DNA of 15,888 bases, taken from contig JALSMC010000157.1 in the NCBI GenBank assembly GCA_026987995.1, positions 1 to 15,888 of the forward strand. The letters are read 5' to 3'. The position numbers and the translations under genes were made by a program. Below, piece by piece: positions 1 to 6,417 of this stretch (positions within the stretch are counted from its first letter, which is position 1; every line of letters starts with the position of its first letter). The DNA comes from Sulfurimonas sp. GTDB lineage: Bacteria > Campylobacterota > Campylobacteria > Campylobacterales > Sulfurimonadaceae. The notes under the pieces were generated by a model, which was given only the letters and a program-made list of their open reading frames with translations, made no database searches and was not told where the DNA came from.

Positions 1-630
1 CATAAACTCATCAAAAGAGAAACTTGCATCTGTATCGGCTGTATCACTAATAGCACGAAGAATGAAAAAAGGAACACCCAGTGCATTACAAACAACAGCT
101 ACACTTCCACCCTCCATCTCTAATGCATCCGCATTAAAATGTTTTACAATATTGGCTTTTATCTTCTCATCATGAACAAACTGATCTCCAGTAGCGATAA
201 CACCTTCTATCACTTTTTTACCAAGTGCAGATGCTACTTCTTTAGAGAGTTTAAGTAAATCTTTATCTGTTTCTACAAAAACTGAACCCTCTGGAACATA
301 ACCCATAGGGTGACCAAATGCAGTGATGTCTAAATCATGCTGTGATAATTTTGTAGCAACAATTAAGTCCCCAATTTTAAGTTCAGGATTTATACCACCT
401 GCTACACCTGAAAAAAGAAGCATATCGCAATTAAAATGCTCTATCATAGTTGTCGCAGTAAGAGTTGAAAAAACTTTACCTATTTTTGAGTAAGCCACTA
501 CAAGTTCTATGCCTTTATATGTAGCTTCATAGTATTTGTTACCCGCATACTCTGTTGTTTTGTACTCACCTAATTTTTTTAGTATTGGAGCCACTTCTTC
601 AGGCATTGCACCCATAATTGCTATTTTCAT
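1..630 (-). CDS. mtnN: 5'-methylthioadenosine/S-adenosylhomocysteine nucleosidase (3' end off window)
   Basis: The first 210 codons are present and the frame runs open through the window edge; the family is usually about 230 residues, so only the last 20 or so are missing. MtnN cleaves the glycosidic bond of 5'-methylthioadenosine and S-adenosylhomocysteine, feeding methionine salvage and removing a methyltransferase inhibitor; in Campylobacterota it can also act in the futalosine menaquinone route. Visible: N-terminus MKIAIMGAMPEE with the catalytic-type Glu12, the glycine-rich SGVAGG (residues 74-79), the substrate-binding EMEG (171-174, Met172/Glu173) and RAISDTAD (192-199) with the expected catalytic Asp196. 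The ATG at 628-630 lies one base after the stop of the upstream amidase gene, implying translational coupling. Family assignment is firm. Confidence 0.95.
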   Translation of the reverse strand, partial: MKIAIMGAMPEEVAPILKKLGEYKTTEYAGNKYYEATYKGIELVVAYSKIGKVFSTLTATTMIEHFNCDMLLFSGVAGGINPELKIGDLIVATKLSQHDLDITAFGHPMGYVPEGSVFVETDKDLLKLSKEVASALGKKVIEGVIATGDQFVHDEKIKANIVKHFNADALEMEGGSVAVVCNALGVPFFILRAISDTADTDASFSFDEFM

Positions 631-631
631 C

Positions 632-1348
632 TTAAACCTCTACTGTTTTAATTATTTTTTTAAAGTTATCTAGCTGATTAACTATATTTCCTAAAGTGTC
701 CACGGTGCAAGAACCACCCCAAAAACCAAGTCCATCTTCAAAACCTACACGATTTACAAAGATAAGTGTAGCCGAGCACTCTTTGGCCACAGTGCTAATG
801 ATTTCATACCACTGCGTTTGAATCTCTAAACCATCATCACTAAAGCCTCGAGCAGGAGAAGCGACAAGGACTATAATAATATCAGGATTTTGTTCTATCA
901 AATCATGATGTACATTTTTATGCCACAGGTCTTCACAGATAACCATGGAAACTCTGCTTTCTCTCACCAAAAAACTCTCAAAAACATCACCGGCTTCAAA
1001 GTAGCGAGCCTCTTCAAACATACCGTAGTTTGGAAGGTGTACTTTATTGTGTCGACTTATAAATTCACCCTTAGAGAAATAAAGAGCAGCATTTCTAAAA
1101 TGAGACTCGCCCTTAAACGCAGCACCAACGACTATATCTATATCTTTACTCAACTCTCTCAACTCTTCTAGTTCTTGGAGACTCCAAGCATCTTCACTCA
1201 GTTTATCTTGAAGCATATAACCACTAAGAGAGAGTTCAGGAAAGACTATTAAATCACTACTTTCTTTAACACTTTTAATAATATCTACAATATCACCTAA
1301 GTTACTTCTGTTTAACTTAGGTGATATTTGTGCAAGTGTTACTCTCAT
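632..1348 (-). CDS. Nitrilase-superfamily carbon-nitrogen hydrolase (amidase), substrate unknown
   Basis: 238 residues with the full Glu-Lys-Cys catalytic triad of the nitrilase superfamily: Glu38 in FPELSLSGY, Lys102 in HNKVHLPNYG and Cys138 in VICEDLWH; the late NRVGFEDG...FWGGS motif (199-213) is also typical. The LPNYG...EARYF and ICEDLW signatures look most like the glutaminase domain of glutamine-dependent NAD synthetases, but no synthetase domain follows, so this is a stand-alone amidase. The reaction (small amide or glutamine hydrolysis in the cytoplasm) is inferred from family only. The ATG at 1346-1348 is one base beyond the fabD stop and the gene ends one base before mtnN, so it sits inside the fabD-mtnN transcription unit. 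A perfect 16-bp hairpin lies inside codons 7-20. As I recall, Campylobacter has fabD and mtnN adjacent without this gene. Confidence 0.85.
   Translation of the reverse strand: MRVTLAQISPKLNRSNLGDIVDIIKSVKESSDLIVFPELSLSGYMLQDKLSEDAWSLQELEELRELSKDIDIVVGAAFKGESHFRNAALYFSKGEFISRHNKVHLPNYGMFEEARYFEAGDVFESFLVRESRVSMVICEDLWHKNVHHDLIEQNPDIIIVLVASPARGFSDDGLEIQTQWYEIISTVAKECSATLIFVNRVGFEDGLGFWGGSCTVDTLGNIVNQLDNFKKIIKTVEV
1289..1328. repeat. Perfect 16-bp inverted repeat with 8-base loop
   Basis: The arms 1289-1304 (AATATCACCTAAGTTA) and 1313-1328 are exact reverse complements around the loop 1305-1312 (CTTCTGTT). The structure lies wholly inside the start of the amidase gene, with the 5' arm starting about 20 nt after the A of its ATG. 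The arms encode unrelated peptides, so it is not a peptide repeat. No T-run follows on either strand, so it is not a standard intrinsic terminator. Possible roles are an mRNA stem-loop modulating translation or decay between fabD and the downstream genes, or a long protein-binding dyad. The structure is seen directly; the role is unknown. Confidence 0.9.
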
Positions 1349-1349
1349 A

Positions 1350-2288
1350 TTATGAGCAGATTTCCTCTTTCACTTTTTCTAGAGATGCCATGTCAGAGAT
1401 GTTAAGTGTTTTTAACTCTTTTGCTATTCTACGGTTTAAGCCTTTTAATGTTATACCATTTCCAAACTCTATTGCTATATCAAGCTCAGGAGCTACTGCT
1501 AAAATAGACTGCTTATACTTTACAGGTTTCACAAGTTGGTCTTTTAAAAGTGATACTGCTTGTACTTTTGTATCGTATTTTTCAGTCGTTACATTTGATA
1601 CTATTGGAGCGATGAAACTGTCTTTAACCATTGATTCCATAAGCTCTGCAAGAGGTTCTTGTGCTGAAGCTAAAAGTTCACAGTGAGAAGCAACCGACAT
1701 ATCAAGTAATATAGCACGTTTTGCTCCTGCATCTTTAAAAGTTTGCTCTAGTGAAGCCAAGTCATCTTTGATTCCAGCAACAACAAGTTGTCCATCTTGA
1801 TTATAGTTTGCAGGCCATACTTTTTTACCCGCATTTAAAGCATCTGCACATACTTTCTCAACAGACTCATCATCAAGTCCTACAAGAACCATCATACCTG
1901 CATTTACACCAGTGCAAGCTTCTTGCATAAAAGAACCGCGTTTATGTACAAGTTCAACTGCATCGACATAATCAATAGCGCCAGATGCACAAAGGGCGGA
2001 AAACTCACCTAAAGAGTGACCTAAAAACATAGTAGGTTTAACATCAGGGCAAGCATCTGTGAAAAGTTTATACGCTATCATCTGCACTAAAAGAATCGCA
2101 GGTTGTGTGTAAGCTGTTTGACCTAGCTTTTCATTTTCTTCAAAAATCAACTCTTTAAAATCTACACCTATTCTCTCGCCCGCTTTAGCAAACATTTCAC
2201 GTGCAACTTCACTATTGTCATAAAAGTCTTTACCCATTCCTACTGCTTGAGAACCCTGTCCTGCAAAAATCATTGCTATTTTACTCAT
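1350..2288 (-). CDS. fabD: Malonyl-CoA:ACP transacylase
   Basis: 312 residues, the usual size for FabD. It transfers malonyl from CoA to acyl carrier protein, supplying the extender unit for type II fatty acid synthesis in the cytosol. Visible: the N-terminal GQGSQ oxyanion motif (residues 10-14), TQPAILL (61-67), the nucleophile elbow GHSLGE with Ser92, Arg117 in KRGSFMQ (carboxylate binding), the NYNQDGQLVVAG segment (161-172) and His202 in VASHCELL, completing the Ser-His dyad. The start is the ATG at 2286-2288, with GAGGAGA just upstream as a Shine-Dalgarno. A 17-base gap separates it from the regulator gene upstream and the amidase follows after one base. The placement after slyD matches, from memory, C. 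jejuni Cj0115-Cj0116 apart from the inserted regulator. Confidence 0.97.
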   Translation of the reverse strand: MSKIAMIFAGQGSQAVGMGKDFYDNSEVAREMFAKAGERIGVDFKELIFEENEKLGQTAYTQPAILLVQMIAYKLFTDACPDVKPTMFLGHSLGEFSALCASGAIDYVDAVELVHKRGSFMQEACTGVNAGMMVLVGLDDESVEKVCADALNAGKKVWPANYNQDGQLVVAGIKDDLASLEQTFKDAGAKRAILLDMSVASHCELLASAQEPLAELMESMVKDSFIAPIVSNVTTEKYDTKVQAVSLLKDQLVKPVKYKQSILAVAPELDIAIEFGNGITLKGLNRRIAKELKTLNISDMASLEKVKEEICS

Positions 2289-2305
2289 GTATATCTCCTC
2301 GTATT

Positions 2306-3070
2306 TTATAAATATTGTTTGTTATCTGCTATCTTTTTTCTTAATGTATTTCTATTTAATCCAAGCTTATCAGATAGTTGTAACTGTGAAGTAAATCTAT
2401 CCAAACCTGCTCGTATTAAAGGTGCTTCATAAAGATATAAATACTTTCTATAGTCACTCTGAGAACCTATTTTATCATGTAAATAGTTCTCAATTATCTG
2501 CATCAATTCTTTATCTTGCATATCTTGGTGTAAGTAACTCACCATAACCTGACGCTTTAATGATTTAGCATTTTGACTTAAATCTGCTCTAAAATCAGCT
2601 AAGTCAACTTTTTGCTCACCACCAAAGAGTGTGACTGCTTCAGCTTCAAATAATTTTATTAATAATTCTACATCTTCCATGCGCTTAGCTAAAGATGGAA
2701 TATCAAATTTAACACTAAATAAATCATCAATAAATTCATTTGAAAATGTTTGTTTGGATGTTGCAATAATCCTAACCTGTTTTTCTTTAATAGTTTGGAT
2801 AAGGCGTTTAATATTTGGGGAGTTTTCTATGTTAGTAATGATAAGCTCACTACAACTCTCGAGACTGACAAGTAACTCATCAAAATGAGATGCATCAACG
2901 ATAGATGCATCTGGAAGTATAAATGAAGCTAAACACTTTTTACCAACCCCTGCTTCACCCATAATAAGAGCATTAACATTCAAGGTTTTTAAAAGTGTGG
3001 CTGTTTTAAGAGCCTGATAGGAAGCTTCACTAGCAGTTACGAAATTAGTGGCAACCACAACCTGTTCCAC
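2306..3070 (-). CDS. Fis/NtrC-type DNA-binding regulator with reduced AAA+ domain
   Basis: A cut-down relative of sigma-54 enhancer-binding proteins. There is no receiver domain. From the chosen start, a Walker A-like GEAGVGKK is at residues 38-45, a strand ending IITNIEN (77-83) stands where Walker B (GGTLFLDE-like) is expected but lacks the acidic pair, and RIIATSKQ (100-107) resembles sensor I. FDIPSLAKRMEDVELL resembles the conserved segment before the lid. No GAFTGA sigma-54 contact loop is visible and Walker A to sensor I is shortened. The C-terminus (about 225-249) is a clear Fis-type helix-turn-helix ending LGLNRNTLRKKI. Direct sigma-54 activation is therefore doubtful; it may regulate as a DNA-binding protein. 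Start: no ATG is available. GTG codons lie at 3077-3079, 3068-3070 and 3056-3058; GAGG sits 9 nt before the one at 3070, which I prefer. The gene overlaps the 3' end of slyD. Confidence 0.75.
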   Translation of the reverse strand: MEQVVVATNFVTASEASYQALKTATLLKTLNVNALIMGEAGVGKKCLASFILPDASIVDASHFDELLVSLESCSELIITNIENSPNIKRLIQTIKEKQVRIIATSKQTFSNEFIDDLFSVKFDIPSLAKRMEDVELLIKLFEAEAVTLFGGEQKVDLADFRADLSQNAKSLKRQVMVSYLHQDMQDKELMQIIENYLHDKIGSQSDYRKYLYLYEAPLIRAGLDRFTSQLQLSDKLGLNRNTLRKKIADNKQYL

Positions 3071-3554
3071 AGCTTTCACCCTCAGCAGGTTTGTTCTCAG
3101 CTGGCATACCAGTCATTGCTTCATCAGCAGTCGCTTCTCTAATGTCATTTACAGTTACAGAAAACATTAAAGTTTTTCCTGCTAGTGGATGGTTAAAGTC
3201 AATTGTTATAGTGTCCCCGCCAATCTCTTTTACAGTTACTTGTGTAGTACCACCATCTTCAGCTTGACCATAAAGAGTCATTCCGAGTTCAAGTTGAATT
3301 CCAGCGAACTGATCAGCAGGAACTTCTTGTGTAGCATCATCATTATACTCACCATAAGCATCAGCAGGCTCTACTAAAACGTCAGCTTTCTCACCAGCAG
3401 TCATGTTAACTATTCCATTTTCTAAACCTGGAATTATTTGACCTTTACCAAACATAAATACTAATGGAGCACCACCAATATTACTATCTACTACTTTGTC
3501 ACCATCTTTTACTTCGTATTCTATTGATACGATTTGATTTGCTTCTATTGCCAT
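3045..3554 (-). CDS. slyD: FKBP-type peptidyl-prolyl isomerase / metallochaperone SlyD
   Basis: 169 residues from the chosen ATG. SlyD catalyses prolyl cis-trans isomerisation, acts as a chaperone through its inserted-in-flap domain, and binds nickel or other metals through a Cys/His-rich tail, often supporting hydrogenase or urease maturation. Visible: MAIEANQ start, the FKBP signatures GKGQIIPGLE and AYGEYNDD, the flap insertion (about residues 70-120), FNHPLAGKTLMF closing the FKBP fold, and a short tail ESCGTGCGCH with three Cys and one His, much smaller than the E. coli tail. Two adjacent ATGs (3555-3557 and 3552-3554) are possible; AAGGA is 4 nt from the first and 7 nt from the second, and SlyD proteins normally begin MAIE, favouring the second. 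The 3' end overlaps the regulator gene. Confidence 0.95.
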   Translation of the reverse strand: MAIEANQIVSIEYEVKDGDKVVDSNIGGAPLVFMFGKGQIIPGLENGIVNMTAGEKADVLVEPADAYGEYNDDATQEVPADQFAGIQLELGMTLYGQAEDGGTTQVTVKEIGGDTITIDFNHPLAGKTLMFSVTVNDIREATADEAMTGMPAENKPAEGESCGTGCGCH

Positions 3555-3583
3555 CATTATTTCCTTATAGTTTTAATTGCGCG

Positions 3584-3589
3584 ATTTTA
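3584..3589 (-). promoter_or_regulatory. Possible -10 element before slyD
   Basis: In the 47-base gap between cpoB and slyD the minus strand reads TAAAAT within an AT-rich stretch, about 30 nt before the slyD start. No convincing -35 is seen, which is common for Campylobacterota sigma-70 promoters. The gap has no GC-rich hairpin, so read-through from cpoB also remains likely. Confidence 0.3.
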
Positions 3590-3604
3590 ACATAATTTTC
3601 TATA

Positions 3605-4522
3605 TTATGGCTGAAGATAAAGTTTTGCCTCTTTAGCCTCAGCAGAGTTTGGATACTTAGAAACTATAGCTTTAAAAAAAGCAATTGCATGCCCAGAATC
3701 ACCTGTTTCTTCCATACTAAGTGCTGTATGTAACATTAGTTTAGGCATATATGAAGCCTTTGAATAAAGCGAAGAACTCTTTTTAAAATATGAAATTGCA
3801 TTTGAATAGTTCTTTCTTCTATAGTTCATCTCACCAATCATATAGTGTGCATATGCAGGTTTATAGTTTTTACTAATTAAGTATTCATAGTTTGCAATTG
3901 CTTTAGTATAGTATTGCTTATCAAAGTAAGCTTTAGCATCTGTAGCAACTTGAGCAGAACTTTTTTTCTTTACTTTTGTCTTAGATACTTTTTTAGTAGA
4001 ATTTTGAAGTTCTTTAGCAACAAGAGCTTTAAAATTGTTTACATCTTTTACAAGAGCATTAAACTCATTTTTTGAGATGTATTTACTATTTATTTCATCT
4101 ACTAAAGTTGATATTTCACTTATTAAGACTTGCTGTTGTGTCAGTGTTTTTTCATTCTTTTTAGCAAGTTCACTTAATCGTTTTTCATATTCACTATTAC
4201 TATTTGCCTTAACTATATTATCTTGCGTTTGGCTTTTCAAGTTAACTTTATTCTGATGTGCTTGTCTACTAAGGCTCTCTATAACACTCTGTAATCCATC
4301 TATTCTCTCTCTTAACGAATCAAGTTTATCTGCTTGATTATTACTCTTTACAGCAACCGTATGTAGCTTTTTCTTTGTATCTAAAATAACTTTTTCATTT
4401 GATGTTAGCCCATAAGGGTTAGAGCTTGAGAGGTCACCTGCACCAAATGCTGATGGTTCAGCGGCAGGTAAAAATAGGGGGAGTACAGCAGAGAGTAGTA
4501 AAACTATCTTACTGTATTTCAT
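3605..4522 (-). CDS. cpoB: Periplasmic Tol-Pal-associated TPR protein CpoB/YbgF
   Basis: 305 residues with an N-terminal signal peptide (lysine then a hydrophobic stretch, residues 1-20, likely cut near LPAAEPSA), a long charged helical segment with coiled-coil character (about 45-175), a Lys/Ser-rich linker (KKVSKTKVKKKSS) and about three TPR units (191-220, 224-256, 261-291) ending close to the C-terminus. This matches CpoB/YbgF, which in E. coli trimerises through its coiled coil, binds TolA and coordinates peptidoglycan synthesis with outer-membrane constriction. The coiled coil here is longer than in the 263-residue E. coli protein. It follows pal by 20 bases, the usual place for this gene; its Shine-Dalgarno is poor, so coupling to pal is likely. 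Confidence 0.88.
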   Translation of the reverse strand: MKYSKIVLLLSAVLPLFLPAAEPSAFGAGDLSSSNPYGLTSNEKVILDTKKKLHTVAVKSNNQADKLDSLRERIDGLQSVIESLSRQAHQNKVNLKSQTQDNIVKANSNSEYEKRLSELAKKNEKTLTQQQVLISEISTLVDEINSKYISKNEFNALVKDVNNFKALVAKELQNSTKKVSKTKVKKKSSAQVATDAKAYFDKQYYTKAIANYEYLISKNYKPAYAHYMIGEMNYRRKNYSNAISYFKKSSSLYSKASYMPKLMLHTALSMEETGDSGHAIAFFKAIVSKYPNSAEAKEAKLYLQP

Positions 4523-4542
4523 TCTTATAACTACTGTTTAAA

Positions 4543-5097
4543 CTACGGTAAAAGTTTAAAGTCTACACGACGATTTTTAGCATAACAATCTTTTGTTTTG
4601 TCTTCACATACTGGGTTAGATTCACCATAACTAACCATAGAGATACGACTACCTTCAATTCCTTCAGCAACTAAAGCTTTTTTAACAGCATTTGCACGCT
4701 TAAGGCCAAGTGCAAAGTTATACTCATCACTTCCCCACTCATCACAATTACCTTCAAGTTTTACATTGTATGAAGCTGCACCTGTTTTACCTAGTTCAGC
4801 AGCTTTAGTAATTTTAACTTGAGCATTAGAAGTAATATTGAACTTATCAAAATCAAAGTATACAGTTGAGAGTTCAGACTCTATATCTGACATACTCATA
4901 TGTGATAATGTTTGAGTTCCTGAGTTAACTGTACTATCTTCTGCTGCAACTGTTTCAGTTTCTACTGCTTTAACTTCTTGTACTTCTGATGTGTTCGTAG
5001 GCTCACTTTTATCAGTATCTACTGCTACATCTTTTGAACTACAACCACTAAACACTAAAAGTGCTACTACAACACTTGAGATTATTATGTTTTTCAT
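4543..5097 (-). CDS. pal: Peptidoglycan-associated outer-membrane lipoprotein Pal
   Basis: 184 residues: a lipoprotein signal with lipobox FSGC (Cys19), a Ser/Thr/Glu-rich linker (20-70) and a C-terminal OmpA-like domain (about 76-184). The domain starts VYFDFDKFNI and contains CDEWGSDEYN plus LGLKRANAVKKAL, whose Asp and Arg carry the diaminopimelate-binding role in the family. Pal anchors the outer membrane to peptidoglycan and binds TolB. Three cysteines lie inside the domain (Cys118, Cys164, Cys171), the last two flanking a short insertion before NRRVDFKL; as I recall, Campylobacter Pal and Helicobacter Omp18 share this layout. AAAGGA lies 8-9 nt before the ATG, and the 67-base upstream gap carries its own promoter. 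Confidence 0.96.
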   Translation of the reverse strand: MKNIIISSVVVALLVFSGCSSKDVAVDTDKSEPTNTSEVQEVKAVETETVAAEDSTVNSGTQTLSHMSMSDIESELSTVYFDFDKFNITSNAQVKITKAAELGKTGAASYNVKLEGNCDEWGSDEYNFALGLKRANAVKKALVAEGIEGSRISMVSYGESNPVCEDKTKDCYAKNRRVDFKLLP

Positions 5098-5131
5098 ATT
5101 TTATTTCCTTTGAGTTTTAAAAATTATAATT

Positions 5132-5140
5132 ATTATACCA
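5132..5140 (-). promoter_or_regulatory. Extended -10 promoter for pal-cpoB
   Basis: The minus strand reads TGGTATAAT, a perfect TGn-TATAAT extended -10, about 35 nt before the pal ATG and within the 67-base tolB-pal gap, the largest apart from the atp promoter gap. A second TATAAT lies at 5123-5128. There is no clear -35, only AT-rich sequence. This would give pal and cpoB transcription independent of the upstream atp-tol unit. Confidence 0.55.
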
Positions 5141-5164
5141 AAAAATATAACATTTATATTAAAT

Positions 5165-6415
5165 TTACCAGTCCATTGACTGTACTTTTCCATATTTTAG
5201 AGGAAAAAGATAGTTTTTGTTATGGTTTAGACGAATAATTCCTATTGAACTTTGATTTTTATAGTTTTTTATAAAAAGAATTGCATCACCATCTGCTGAG
5301 AATCGAGGAAATTCATTTACTCCAGTAGCTGTTAAACGGCGAATAAAATCAGTTTCCATCGAAATAAGATGTAGATTGAAAGTATTTCGTTCAAAAGCAT
5401 TTGATGTTTCTCTTGCTTTATAAACTATATATTCTCCATTTGAGCTACATGCGGAGTTGCTTTTACCATAATACACCATCTGCTCTACTTCTTTCGTATC
5501 TAATCTTTTTGAAAAAACATTTGGATACCCTAAACGCGAAGATATAAAAATAATACGATTTTTATCCATAAACTGTGCATTTACATCAATACCACCGTAT
5601 GTCGTTTCACGTTTATATTTTTTACTTGCCACATTATAGGTATAAATATCTGGTTGCCCATTTTTAGCCATTGTTAAAAGAAGTGTTTTGGCATCACGAC
5701 TTACATCTGAACATATCATCATACCATCCGAAGATATAACACTTGAAATTTTCAATGTTTTTATATCTACATGTTTTAATGTTGGTATTAAACCATCAAG
5801 CGATGTATAGTAAAATGCATTTTGTGCTTTATTCGCCCATTTAGGAAATAAATTAAAACCACCTTTAACTATTACATGCTGATATGACAGAGAATAATCA
5901 GATATTACAATCTCACTTTTTTTAGGTCCAACAATACGCGAAAATATTACCTTTCGTTTCATCCACTCTACTGAAGGTTCTCCCATAAACTTATTAACAT
6001 CATAAGCCATAGCATGACTCACAAACATATATATATTTTGTCTACTTACTTTATAGCTTTTTAAAAAGACTGACGTATCTTCTTGAATAATTTTCATATC
6101 AACATTGAGTGCACCTGAATCATCTTCATACATCTTATATCGAAGAACATAGTTCATATTTTTATTTTCAACCATAACATCAGTTGCATTATAATGAATG
6201 GATCTATGATACCTATCTACATTAAAAAGACTAATAACATTTAAGTCAGCTACAAGGGCTTTAAAAAACTGTAACTTAAATGTGTTGTTATAACTAATCG
6301 AAGCATCTTCAACAGCTATAGATGGTAATGCCTCAACTTGTTTAATAACTTCAATAGTAGCATCACCTGCGAAGAGGAGTCTAAATAGTAGTAGTAATGA
6401 AAATAGTATCTTCAA
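5165..6415 (-). CDS. tolB: Tol-Pal translocation protein TolB
   Basis: 416 residues, close to the E. coli length. An N-terminal signal peptide (MKILFSLLLLFRLLFAG) is followed by an alpha/beta domain (about 20-160) and a six-bladed beta-propeller with recurring blade motifs such as QPDIYTYNVASKK, NRIIFISSRLGYPNVF and FPRFSADGDAILFI. TolB is periplasmic; its propeller binds Pal and its N-terminus engages TolA, coupling inner-membrane force to the outer membrane. No ATG is available at the 5' end: the start is a TTG (6413-6415) with TAAGGAA five nt upstream, the stop codon of the tolA-like gene lying inside that spacer. Adjacency to pal confirms the assignment. Confidence 0.93.
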   Translation of the reverse strand: MKILFSLLLLFRLLFAGDATIEVIKQVEALPSIAVEDASISYNNTFKLQFFKALVADLNVISLFNVDRYHRSIHYNATDVMVENKNMNYVLRYKMYEDDSGALNVDMKIIQEDTSVFLKSYKVSRQNIYMFVSHAMAYDVNKFMGEPSVEWMKRKVIFSRIVGPKKSEIVISDYSLSYQHVIVKGGFNLFPKWANKAQNAFYYTSLDGLIPTLKHVDIKTLKISSVISSDGMMICSDVSRDAKTLLLTMAKNGQPDIYTYNVASKKYKRETTYGGIDVNAQFMDKNRIIFISSRLGYPNVFSKRLDTKEVEQMVYYGKSNSACSSNGEYIVYKARETSNAFERNTFNLHLISMETDFIRRLTATGVNEFPRFSADGDAILFIKNYKNQSSIGIIRLNHNKNYLFPLKYGKVQSMDW

Positions 6416-6417
6416 TT

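Noticed and set aside
1321..1686. Plus-strand open frame of 121 codons opposite fabD
   Set aside because: It is antisense to a well-supported FabD with no ribosome site or recognisable domain; its composition mirrors the codon pattern of fabD.
2888..2912. 9-bp inverted and direct repeat of AGATGCATC in the regulator gene
   Set aside because: It comes from two nearby Asp-Ala-Ser codon triplets and the self-palindromic ATGCAT; coding repetition explains it.
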